This document shows, piece after piece, positions 1-12,902 of a stretch of DNA of 64,000 nt. The position numbers and the translations under genes were made by a program. Position 1 is the stretch's first letter. Every line of letters starts with the position of its first letter. The stretch is from Monarcha castaneiventris obscurior. Lineage: Eukaryota; Chordata; Aves; Passeriformes; Monarchidae. The notes below the pieces were generated by a model, which had not been told where the DNA came from, made no database searches, and saw nothing but the letters and a program-made list of their open reading frames with translations. The stretch lies in assembly GCA_026261815.1 (NCBI GenBank), contig JAMPIT010000434.1:14319001-14383000 (forward strand). The letters are read 5' to 3'.

Positions 1-3000
1 GGAAAGGATCATTTTCTGGAAATCACATACTAGTGTAGGAACTAAGGATTTGGGGAAGAGACTGCCTTTGTGAAGCTCTGTACAAGTTAGGGTGTACAGA
101 ATATAAAATTTAATCACAAAATTAACCATATTTCAGATCACTAACTCATCCTTCAATAGAAAACTCAACATCAAAACTACTTGCTACCTCCTGCAAGAAA
201 GAAACCATATACTGTTTCAGGACATTTCACAGAAAAAAAATCAAGCTTGTCACATATACACTCTCAATCCCTGAGACTACTCACTGGGCAAAGTAAACAA
301 CAGAGAATAACTAATAACATGAGATGCAATTACTAGGACTACGTAAAAAAAAGGAAAAAAAACCCAAACCAGCTAACAAGTAAAGAGGTAACTTAATTCA
401 AATAACTTTCACAAAAATGTAGGCATCTAACACATGCTATAAGCTACCATTTAAAATCCTAGCCTATTCTACCTTCTTCTCTAAAAAGAAAGAAAAATAA
501 GGAAAAGCAGACTATTTTCTGATATGGGAGTCCCAGGTCATGCAGGTGCACAATAATTAGATCAAATTTAGAACGTGCTGCAGTCACTGTAGATGGATAC
601 AGTATGAGATGGTGACTTCTTCACTATCAGCCTCATCTCAGGGCTATTTTATCATCTTCTGTCACCTTAGGAAGATGCATGATTTTGTTCATCTGCAAAT
701 CTGTTCAAAGCAAAAAAGAGGATATTCCTTGCAATTCTGGGATATTATAAATCCTTGGCAACTGCAACATCTTGTAATGACTGCACGAGTCATTCTGAAT
801 GTTCTTCAGTCCCTGGCTTTTTTCACTGACCAACGCATGAGATTAGCCTTGTAAACTGAACTAGGAAGATGGTGTTTGGGTATGAACAAACGTCTTACAG
901 TCATAGTGAGCGTCTCTTCTATAGACACATTAATTCAGAATCCTGTAGCTGTTTCTGTAGTAACTCTGTGCCTCACTCAGACTCAAAATAGACCTGAAAT
1001 AGTACTTGAGTGAAGCCTTTTTTACAAGGACGTATTTACTTCTTTGCTTATCAGATAAAGAAGCAATAAACAGCACATCAGTATTAGATGCACACTATCA
1101 CCACACATGTATTTTCTTATGCCTGACCTCAATATATGACATGTGATCTGTGCAAAATGTTGTGTCCTTGAGCAATTGGTTATTCACAAACAGACAGACA
1201 CACAATCGGCTATCTCTAATTATGTCCCATGTATATGAGACACAAACAGACATTAAGGGCTTTTTTATACTCTGGCAAACACCCAAGTGTGGAAGGTGTG
1301 CTGGGAGACCCACAATCGTTTGTACAGCCTGCAGCTGTAAAGTGAACTCACATTCATCATTGTGTCTAAGAAGTTATCATCTAGGGAGGGTAAACAGCTG
1401 CCTCCAAATCATCTGGCTGGATAGCACACAACAGAGAGAAGAATCAAAGCTCAGAGAAGAGTGGGTATTGTCTCCGGTGGGCCCTGGAGGCAGAGAAAGA
1501 GCCTCTGCTGGCCACAGACTGAACGGCTTGCTTTTAAGTTGTGAACACTGGATTCTACAAAGATAACCAGTGCCATCAATAAAGGCTTTTAGAGGACTTC
1601 AGTATGCTGCTTGTTAACCTATCTTCGCTAGTATCTACACAGTATCTATAAATGTTTGTGAAATTAACTTTTATTAGCCAGGATGTCTACAGAAAGCAGA
1701 TAAGACCTTTTCCTGCCATTTGCGTGCATTCATAGAAGAATCTCTGACTTGAAAGGTAAAACCTTTAGTAGGAATGCACCTGATCGAACACAGTTTAATC
1801 AAGGAGTTGAGGTACTGATTGCTATTAAAGAATACCAGATGAATTCCTGAAGTGCCGATAAAATTCAGTTTGCTAACATCAGATGAAAACAAGACTGCCA
1901 CAAACAAAATATAAATCAAGATTTATCAAAGAAATAGTTGCAAATTATCATTTAATTGCTTATACTACAGGAATTTGGGGTTTCAGCACCATCACCTGCA
2001 GGGTTTGCCTTTTGAGCCCTGGAGACCTTGGGCTGTGCATGGTGGGCGCTGACCCTGTGTTCATCATGGGGGAGTGAGGCAGTTGTCAACAAAGAAACGT
2101 GTAGAGCAAAATAATGAGCCAACAGTAGAGGTCAGCCATGAACTGTAGATCTCCTCTCCAAATTTCTTGCCTGAACAATTCATGCTGTCTACTGAACACC
2201 CAAAAATATCTGGGGCACTCGTCCAAAACAGCAGTGGATAACAGGAGAAGGAGAAAAGAAAATGCATCTTCTTTCCAAAATGAGACAAGGCAAAAATCCA
2301 GATACTAGGAGCACTGCCACGGGAAGGTTGAAGTACAAATGAATAATAACACTTGTTTTTTCTGCAAATAACACAGAGCTCCCCTAGCAACTCGCTCCTG
2401 TCTGCTGGATGGTCCAAAACGGTTGGCATCTCATAGAAAAAAAATGCAACCAAAACCCAAAGAACCACCAGCTATGACTTGGCTTTTGGAGAGTTAGCTT
2501 TACCACTTGCTCATTTCCACTACCCCTTGGTAAAGTTGTTTGCCATGCTGGCTCATTTGAAAAGGGGAAGGTTTCAGTCCTGCTCTATGTGACAGCTGGA
2601 ATACATGATGCACCAATGTGGTTAACTATTCAGGTTGCCACAAGATGCATCTGCTTTTGTGCTCAACATTTAAAAATACTTAAACAGTAGCTACATAAAT
2701 TAGGTCAGTGCTTAAGCTAAAACGGATAACCTGGATTTTGAAAGCTGAGAATGAACATGGACTAATAAACAGCTGTTTGATGGTCATTTGAAAAACAAGC
2801 ACTTAGTTACCCCTTGCAAATGGCGACACTCTTCAATACCATTCTTTTTTAAGTGCAGCTGCCTAGGACATTCATTAAATGTAGCAAGTGGATTTGAAGG
2901 GCGTGGATTTGGACTGAAAGAAATAACCCATCCATGGTCTCAAAATTGCGCTTAGAGTTGCAGATGGGAACCAGACAATCAACAAAATGCATTGAATTTT

Positions 3001-3284
3001 CTAGGCCTGATTTCCAACTGTGGTGCATTACACCTGTACCAGGAAGGAGCTCAGCCACCATTTTACCTTTACGTGTTTGTCAAGCACTAAACACAATGCC
3101 CCTCGGCCATGGCTTTTTTCCCATATCTAGACAAAACATCTGGCACCTGAGATGATCAGCCCTGCATCTCTGCTGGGGATTTAATAGCCATGTGTGCAAC
3201 ATCATTTTGGCCATTGCCCTCCTCCTCTAGATGTGACCTAAGCCAAGCTGCTGGCTGAGGCCAGCAAGGACTGGCCCTGCCCTG
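1..3284. other. Upstream intergenic DNA, no gene recognised
   Basis: AT-rich DNA of ordinary vertebrate non-coding appearance. The open frames here are short, overlap one another on both strands and match no family I know. In mammals the neighbour upstream of CHRNA7 is OTUD7A, transcribed divergently, but none of its exons is visible here. E-box-type motifs occur near the promoter end (CATCTG 3137-3142, CACCTG 3144-3149, CATGTG 3189-3194); such 6-mers are common by chance. No repeat family was recognised. Confidence 0.6.
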
Positions 3285-3657
3285 GTCCCTACCCTGGGCC
3301 CTACTCCGGCTGCCTTCCCCTTCCGCTGCCCGCCTCACCCCCGGCGGCGGCTATCCTGCTCGGGGCACTGAGCTGCCCTTTGGGCTAATTTATGCCTCCC
3401 ACAACAGCAGCAGCCGCTGCCGATGGCGAAGGAGAATGACCTATGCCGAGGAGGGTGGGGGGGTGCAGGGGGCTGATGGCCTTTGGCTTTTGGGGCAGCG
3501 CGGGCAGAGTGTGCTCCCCGGCCGGCTCCTCTCCGCTGTTCCCCCGTCCCCGAGCAGCCGGGGCTCCCCGCGGTGCCGCTGCGGGCTCGAGGGGGGCAGC
3601 GGATGCGGGCGGGCGCGGCTGCCCGGCAGGGGAGGGGGCCGCCCCCGCTCTGGGCTC

Positions 3658-3663
3658 TATAAT
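3658..3663 (+). promoter_or_regulatory. CHRNA7: TATA-like element in the CpG island
   Basis: TATAAT lies in an otherwise GC-only stretch, 375 bp upstream of the start codon, immediately after a GC-box-rich segment. It is the only TATA-like motif I see in the core of the island. If it works as a TATA element, transcription would begin around 3685-3695 and the 5' UTR would be about 345-355 nt. Function is inferred from position only. Confidence 0.35.
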
Positions 3664-4037
3664 GCCGGGGCCCCCTCGCCTAGCCGCACCGCATCGCTCC
3701 GGCTGCCGCAGCAGCCTGCGAGCGGCTCCCCTCCCTCCCCTCCGGCCCGGAGACGCTCGAGGATTAGGGAAGGGAGGGAAATCCATCAGGCGAGAGGCAG
3801 GGCGCGGAGGCGGGCCGTCAGCATCCCTCCGCTCCGCTCCGCCCGGGCCGGCAGCGCCGTAGGGCGAGCTCCGGTGCGGGCGCAGGAAGGGGCCGAGCTG
3901 CCGGAGGTGCCCGGGGCGCCGCCCCCAGCGGCTCCCAGCGGCCCGGATCGGCGGCTCGGGGCTGGCGGGGCTCGGCGGCGGGAGAAGCCGCCGCTGCTGT
4001 TGGCGTGTCCGTCCCTCGCGGCGCCGGCTCTCCCGGG

Positions 4038-4092
4038 ATGGGCCTCCAGGAGCTGGCGGTGTGGCTGCTGGCGGCGGCAGGGCTGGTGCGCG
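4038..4092 (+). CDS. CHRNA7: CHRNA7 exon 1, signal peptide
   Basis: Encodes residues 1-18 and the first base of codon 19. The residues form a typical signal peptide: a start Met, a hydrophobic Leu/Ala/Val/Trp core and a small-residue C-terminal part. The start at 4038 is the first in-frame ATG before the hydrophobic core and has G at -3 and +4, a reasonable Kozak context. The donor GTGAGT begins at 4093. Cleavage probably falls in exon 2 near residue 22-23, giving a mature protein that starts around Gly23 or Glu24. The first residues differ from the chicken signal peptide as I remember it, which is normal for this fast-evolving segment. Confidence 0.93.
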
Positions 4093-5357
<1,265 letters not shown>

Positions 5358-7059
5358 TAACCTTCTAGGAAACTCTTTCAAAGGGTGGATTTTTCCTTCC
5401 TAGAAGGGACATTTGAGATAGCAAAGGAAGATTACAAGAAATTGGAATGCACAAATAATTCAAGACACAATTTCAAATTTTGTCTGCCTCTTTAAAGAAC
5501 TAAACTTAGAAGTACAGTTTACCTCTTTCTTAGATCTCTTGTCAAAAATTCACAACATTTTTAGCAGTACAAAATATTTCAAGGGGAGCTCAAAATGCAC
5601 ACTTTGCCTTTGGAATCCTTAACTGTCCTTAGAACCAACAAGCAGTGTGGTCTGGGAGGGATTTGCAAAACCAAAGTTCTTGATTTCTGGTGGTCACTTA
5701 AGAGCTGCCTATTTTGGAAGAGGTGGGGGAGAGGAAATCCTGGTCAAGATCCAAGTTATGTTATTCCTTTTGGTATGTAGACAAGATAGGTACATTCTAT
5801 ATGCTTAAATAGCTACTGTGTTTGCAACCACACTTGGTTAGTATATCAATAGATATTCCTGTGCTGTACTTGTACAATGCACTGTAGGATCATTTTGGGA
5901 TCAAATATGACTAATTTAAGCTTCACTCTGTCACAGTGGCACAGAGATGCAATTCAGCATATAAGGGGCTTTATAGTGTTTGTTTTGACTGAATTCAACT
6001 AGCTATGACAGCTAATAAGGAAGTTACAGTCTTAAAACTGCAGTTAACCTCAAAATTCCATTATCTTCCCATCAGATGCCTAAAGTTCAAGACAGAGCTA
6101 ATTTCTTCTGGAGTTGTCAAATTTAGTTAAAACCCATACAAAATGAAAGGAAAATACCCACAGATCACCAGCCAATCTGGGTGTAGTCAATGACTGGCAG
6201 TCTTGGCTAATATGGTTCAAAAGGGAGCTTTTGATCCTATATGCCTTTCAAGAAACCCCCTTCATAGACAGTGAGAAACCTTAGTTTTTGTACTGGCTGT
6301 TTAGTTGCAGCTCATTCTGCTTGCCATAAAACTCACTTCATTTCTTTCCCAGAGATCTGGGATTGACAGCCAAAGAAAGAAACCAACCATGAAGTAAATT
6401 AAGCTTCACGCTATAAAACAAATGAGTTTTCTTCATTGTCAACAAGAAGCAAATGTTGGTGGGAATGACAGCTACTTGCAATAACAATTACTGGTTTAAC
6501 AAGCTAGAAACAAAACATGTCACCATCATACTTTCCTGTAGTTTATATATTCACTTTAATGGCTTTTCAGCTGATGGCCACTGAGTCTAATTGGGAGTGA
6601 GACCTCTCTAGAGCCAATCCATCAAATCCCTGCCAGAACAGATTGAGCCAGGCTGGATCCTGGTTGCTGCTATTCCTTATGTGAAGTCTCTTCCATTCCA
6701 CTCTGATGACAGGAAAAGGGAGACAGTATATGAAATCTTTTCTAAATACAGTAGATGTTTCCTACCTTATATTTCTAGTTTTAACCTGTCCTATTAAAAC
6801 TAGAAACTTCCTACCCCATGGTTGTACATGTGTTTTTCTTTTAATGGTATTGCACATTAATATGCATGCTAGAATCAGCAGTCCATAATGAGAGATCTGT
6901 AAGTGCCAATTGCCCCAGCTTAGTGTAGTTCACTAGAAAATAGAGTTAATTAATTGTCTAATGAGAATGCAAGCTGGCATAGTAAATCATACAAAATGTT
7001 TCTAAATGGGGAGGAAAAACAGTGGCAGCATGAGAAAAATGCAGTTTGGGGATGCATGA

Positions 7060-7270
7060 CTGAACAGGAGAGCTAGGAAACTAAGGGAGTGCTTAGAGAG
7101 GAAGTACAAGGCCTGAGACACAGCAAAGGAATTTGGAAGAAAGGTGGAAGAGGATGGGATGCAAAATGGAATGTAAGAGTTTTGAAAGAGTGGACTTCAA
7201 AAAGAAAAATCTTGAGACAAAGACTAAGGCATACCTTAGTGGAAGGAGAGGAAGAGGGGCTAATGGATGG
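7060..7270 (+). repeat. Purine-rich (A/G) low-complexity stretch
   Basis: About 200 bp on the plus strand in which A and G strongly dominate and few pyrimidines occur, without a clean repeat unit. The strand asymmetry also keeps overlapping frames open on both strands, so the small ORFs here are composition artefacts. No gene is called. Confidence 0.5.
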
Positions 7271-8044
7271 GGATGGCTGCTCACGGTCATAGCTCCAGTG
7301 CAATGGCAATGAAAATAAAGAACAGGATGTAGAGAAGCTATTTATTTTTCTCTACTTCTCACCTCATGGAAACCCCTCAATCTGCACATAAAACTGGTCT
7401 TTGGCTTCTGCTTGTCTGGTATTTCAGTGCTGGCATGGAATCTTAACCTAGTTTAGGCTTAGGAAAATTTCCAGCATATACATTTTTGAGAAACAGATTA
7501 TTGAAACACACTGGTATTATACGATTTCCACACTGGAAAAAATTGCAGCCATCACATTTTTAAACACTGTATGGAGGTAAATACCTTCTAACAGTGTTGT
7601 TTTCTCTTTTAACATCCATCCCAATAGCAGTATCAGAGGAGAATATTCAGCCACTGCCTATTGGTTTAGAGGGAAAACTAGGAATAGACACAACAGCAGT
7701 GCTGTTCCTACTCTGCTGTATCTCATACAGAATAGTGAATGGCATAGAAAAACAAATGCAGTGAGCATGAGGGTGTGAAGTGTGTGCCTAGCCTGGCATT
7801 TTTACAATAGGCATATCTGTATCAACTGTAAGTTAATACAGTTGAGAGAAATGTATGGGGAGGTATTTCATCCCCAAAAGTCAGAAGATGAAACCTCAGA
7901 AATTAATGTTAAAGGGTCACACATTTATACTGCAAATGACTGCTTAGAGACACAAACATGAAAAACTGGAATACGCTGAGATATAGAGTGATAGTTCAAA
8001 CTCAATTTTTACTGCTATCTAAGTAAGTAGAAAAATCACAATCT

Positions 8045-8275
8045 TATTTAGTTTGGAAAGGGCCTCTAGAGTTTATCTTGTCCACTCTCCTACTGCAAAG
8101 ATGTCTTAAATAGATCATGTTACTCAGGACTGTGTCCAGGCAAGTGCTGACCACTTCCACAGCAAAAGTTTCCACAACCTTCCCGGGCAGCCTGTTTCAG
8201 TATTCAACTTCCATCATGGTAGACTTTTCTGAATGTCTAAGCATAACTTCCTATTTTTCAACTTGGGAACAGTAC
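8045..8275 (-). mobile_element. CR1 LINE 3'-end fragment, antisense
   Basis: On the plus strand the segment reads like the complement of a CR1 3' region. It has the familiar succession GGAAAGGGCCTCTAGAG, a short gap, GTTACTCAGGACTGTGTCCAG, then 'ccacaacctt...gggcagcctgtt(t)cagt' and a degenerate 'ctaagcataacttcc' tail. Divergence from the usual consensus is obvious, so the copy looks old and truncated. CR1 is the dominant LINE of birds and other sauropsids. The call is by recognition from memory; a library search would give the subfamily. Confidence 0.8.
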
Positions 8276-9654
8276 TAAAAAACACTTCTAGAAAAATGAG
8301 ACACCTTTTCTTCTTCAGTAAAATGGGTTACACAACAAAGAGATACTTTTGGCGAAGTATTCTAGATTTCTTGAGCATTTGCAGCAAGGTGTGTATATTT
8401 CTGAACAATGTAGCAGAAAACTAGAGAATGAAGTCTTGGTAAACCCACATGGCAGAACTTGTTCTTAGACTAGCTGTCAGTGGTTCACTCTCAGTATTTA
8501 AGATTTGCAGCTTTCTGGTTTGAATCTAGAATTTTTACCAGCTTTCTATGTGGAACTTGGGGCAGCACTTTGTGACTGTTCTAAGCCGATCTTAGCCTTT
8601 GCTACTGGAAGAAATCTCACTGAGTTCTGGGCTCATGATCCCACAGCTTTGGCTTGCACCAGTGCCTCTCTGAGTAAGAGTTATCTCATCCTCTTTTGGG
8701 GGGTCAGTTCTCTACATGATGTGTACTTTGTCTTTAGATTAGCTTAAACTGCTCACAAAGCTACCTGTGGTGGTTCTTCACTTAGCATGTCATATATTTC
8801 AAAAAACCCAAGCGAGGTCTGTCTCTGATTTAAGTTGCAAAAGTTGGGAGAATCCTGGATCAATACTCTCTTAGCTTGTGACTTCTTCAACAAGACTCAT
8901 GGTGACAAACATTCTGGTGGGTATGAGTGTGACTGTTTTGGTCTACTCTGATCATAAATTAGTTAATTTTTTTTACTAGCTGAAGAATCAGCATTTAATG
9001 ATTTATTTAAGAAAGTTGAATTAAGCTATTTATCTACATGAACATTCAAATTCTTACTTATGTTGCGTAATGCTATTTAGTCAGGAAACGTTCATGGCTC
9101 CTTCAGACACTTGCTGGCTAATTAAATCATTTACTACACTACAGTTTTAGCTTATTTTCCAGTTTCTCCTATTTCTTTTTATAAAATTTCTAGTTAGGGG
9201 AAAGAAAAGCGCTGAATAGTTGTTTGTATGTAGTGAGCAGCAGCAGAATCTCAAGAGAAATCCTGTTCCTTTAGGCTGTTCAACTCATTTGTGCAGACCA
9301 AAGGATAAATGAAAGCATGCAAACTTTTTCACGTTTATCTGAACTTAGTCAAAGTTTGCTTATCCTACATTGCCCTTGGTTACTTGCATGACTTAGTTTT
9401 ATATATTCAAGGGCTTTTGTCCTTGTTTTGTTTTACACAGTGAAGTGATCCAGCTGCCTTCAATGACTTACATACAATGCTTTGCAAAGGCTCTGCATAA
9501 GGATCTGCAATTCAGTATTTGCAATCCAATAACCCGGACCCACTGGGCAAGATAGTAACGTGAAATATTTTGAAATTTTGAAAAGAAAATTATGCTGTCA
9601 TTCAAAGAAGCAGAACAGCTTCTGTAAAGAAACAGACTATAAAACAAACATTGT

Positions 9655-9725
9655 CCCCGCCAAAAAGAAAGGAAGAAAAAATAAAGAAAAAAAGAAATTT
9701 AAATCTGGAAAAACGAATAAAACAA
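9655..9725 (+). repeat. A/G-rich low-complexity tract
   Basis: Runs of A interrupted by G or GG over about 70 bp, with scattered T. This is simple low-complexity DNA inside intron 2. An open frame through it is Lys-rich only because of the composition. Confidence 0.6.
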
Positions 9726-12700
9726 AAAATCAAGAGGCTCATTGAAAAATGGTGCTAACAAAGTTCCTAAGCTGTTTATCAGGCCTCAGCAGCCTCTTTG
9801 CAAACAATGGCTGTGGCAGAAGCTCATCAAACCTGCATTATTCTTTTAATTTTAGCATTCATTTGTGCACGTTAGAAAATATCTCTCCAAGCTTTATTTT
9901 CTTCTCAATTTGCTGCTTGATCTTTTTTCCTGCCATGCTAAAGGGAGAAGCTGTTTGCACTTTTATCTTGCAGCCATTTCCATTCCACCACAATTTATTC
10001 CTGAGAGTTTAGAAAACTGGAAAGGTGCTGGGATATGCCTTCCGATATTTTTAGCTAGTTTAATACCATGAAAGTTACTGGTTATAACAGAAAACAGAGT
10101 ATTCTATTTTCCCATGAAATACGAAGAACAGATCAGACAAGAGTCTAAAATATTCTGATAATTGATCTAGTTTAACAAGCAGACAACACCTCTCCCTACC
10201 CTACTGTGGTGACATATTAATATACTAAGAGCAACTGCAACCTTATTTCTGTGATATTTGTCCATCTTTCCTGTGCTTCTAAATACCTTCTGGATTTTTT
10301 AACTGTTCCATCAGCATCTTTCTAGTCTTCTCAACCAGTGTTAGATCTGGAAGGATATTTTAAACACAGGAGGATGTGTAGGATGGAATGGGAAGCAATG
10401 AATGTACACTAATTAAAGACAGTTTGCAGGAAGGAAAAAGGGACTAAAGGCTATAAAAAAACCTCCTCATAATAGTTCGCTTGAGGACATTAGAGATGTT
10501 CTTGTATGTGAAAATCAGAACTTCTATTCTGCTTTCTGGTACCACAGGAGAGGTGTTTGGAACTGTTTTGTAATACAAATCAGCTGGAGTTTTTCTGTTT
10601 GTGTGGGTTTTCTTCTTAGTATGAATAAAGTGAAGCAGTTTCTCAAACATTTTTCTTATTCTTTGTGATATAAATATCAGCCTGAATTATAAAAACTCAG
10701 TACCTGTTTTGTTTTTTTTCTAACTGCATTGGTATGGATGCCCCATTAACTTATAAAGTGACTAAACATCTATGTCACTTGTGATGAAAAAGGCTTGTAA
10801 CCTTCCTGTGAAAAGCATGGCTAAGATGCTAGCAACCAGACTCCACTGTGACACTGCTGTAGAGCACAGGGACCACCACATAAAGGCTTCACATTTTACA
10901 CAGGGCCTTTTACTAGAACAACAGAACCTGCAAAGTCACATTATCTAGAAATTATTAGTAGTCCACACTCATCAGCTAATGAAACAGAATTACAGTGCAA
11001 GATGTAGTTTCTGGGAGTCAGGTCTGGCTAATACTTGGTCTTATACAAAGATTTTAATTCACAGATGTTTGGGACTGAAATGAATATACTCCTTGTAATA
11101 TTCAGAGTTGTTCCTCTTTTTAAAAAAGACTGTCATGTTCAAATACTAGACAATACAGGGTGTCACTACTTAATACACAAGTTCATGTTTTGTTTTGACC
11201 AATATGGGTCATCTTGTTATGATCTGTGGTAATTTGTATTAAGAGATTGAAAGACCTGTATTTTTTTCTTCATAAATGTTCTTGTTCTGGGCCAGTGGAA
11301 CTCCACTGACCTGCACTGGCTGAGGATGTGGCTCCTAAAGCACCAGTGCTGGGTGAGCCTTTGCAGCCCTGTTGCCTGGTGGATGGTTTCCCTGCTGCCG
11401 CGTTCCTGGGAGAGCCGTGGGCTCAGTCCCAGCCGAGGAGGAGCCCTGGCCCTGTGTGAGCGGTTTGGTCTCTGCTCGCGCAGACCAATTACATGCTCCA
11501 TAAACCTGCTGCTCCTTGGGAAAGCCTCTTCTGCTGTGTGCAGAAAGATGGGAGCTGCCTGGCTTCCTCCTGGGTTTGATTTGCCTCTGACTGCAGTGTC
11601 AACATGCACGAGAAGGGAGTTCAAATGCAGGTGGCTGCCCCTGCTGAACCCATTTCTTTTCTGGGAAGGCTTCTGGAAGTGCTGTGGGAGGATGCTGTGG
11701 GCTGGGTGAATTAGGTGGGGAAAAGCAACTCCCAAGTAACCATCACGGCCTCAGCCCCACTCCTGTAGTGTGATCTGTGTGGGTGGCAGGAATGTGCTGC
11801 AGCAAGCTTGGGGATGATGGCAAGGGAAGGCATGAAGTGCTGCTACAGCAAGGTGGTATTTCTGTCTCTGTTCTCTGTCTCTGCTCAGGGCTGCATTCTC
11901 AGAGGCCTGCGGATACAGTGCCTGCTTTTCTCTCAGCAAAGCACACACTACCAAAAGTTTCCAGTCATTTACAAATCTAATATTGCTGACAGCAGTTGAA
12001 CAAAGTATTGTCAATGGATTGGAAGCAAACAATTCTGTATCTATGAACAGCATATTAACATAAAAACATTCAAATGTTAATTACTTCAAATTTAGATGAT
12101 ACAGATGTGAACTCTTCAGTTTCTCCTGAACACTTCATATTTGCCTGAATAGACTACTAAACAATCCAACTGTTACCAATCTAAATATATCTGTGAGTTA
12201 TAAAAATGGAAAAGAAAGAAAGATTTAAAAAAAAAAAATCTCACAACGGGTTGGCAGTGGGGAGCCTGTTTGTACAAGCACTTATATAGAAAAAGAAATC
12301 TTTTAAAATTCACTTGGAATTTTAATTACTTAAATAATTTACTTTACTGTGTTACCCAATTAAAATATTTATTTTCCATGAATAACTAGAAGCAGCCTGA
12401 AGTAAATGTCTATTCAGATTTAACGTTCACTTGTGCTTGCATTTTCATACCTGTTACTGCAACTAGAATTTGATTTGTAAAAAGGAAAGGCTGGTAACCC
12501 TGGCTCCAACAACAGCTAACTGAAGCACTAAGAGCATGGCATGAAGCCATGCTACTGCTCATTGTCAGCAAGATAAGAACATGATATTCATCCAGTTCAC
12601 CTCTCCCAAATCATCTGGTAGTGATGTGAAGCCACATTTGAATGGTTTATAATCCTGTCTCCTCATTCCTTGTGTGCTCCTCATATAAAACTACCCTGAA

Positions 12701-12884
12701 GGGAAGATGATCAATAACCATGTGCAGAGTTGGGGGACCCACACACGTTTAATTATACAGCACTGTTACTTTGAACTTTTATTGGCTTTTTTCTGCGTTC
12801 ATCAGGAGTGTTTGCACATTTCTGTGCTTGGCATTCCCTTAATTACTCTCAGTAACTACACAGGTGTGCTGGTTTATGGTTTGC

Positions 12885-12902
12885 GAGGAAGGAAGGAAGG
12901 AA
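12885..12902 (+). repeat. Short GGAA microsatellite
   Basis: Four consecutive GGAA-type units (GGAAGGAAGGAAGG plus flank) in intron 2. It is short and pure, a candidate length polymorphism of no evident function. Confidence 0.6.

Noticed and set aside
1982..1990. TTCAGCACC, left half of an RE1/REST silencer site, 2 kb upstream of CHRNA7
   Set aside because: The right half (GGACAGCGCC-like) is missing. A 9-mer is expected by chance about once per two windows of this size. A similar left half at 54446-54456 is also incomplete.
7742..7759. 18-base string also found at 29518-29535 (GCATAGAAAAACAAATGC)
   Set aside because: The flanks do not match and the string is A-rich, so a chance match or a tiny shared relic is likely.
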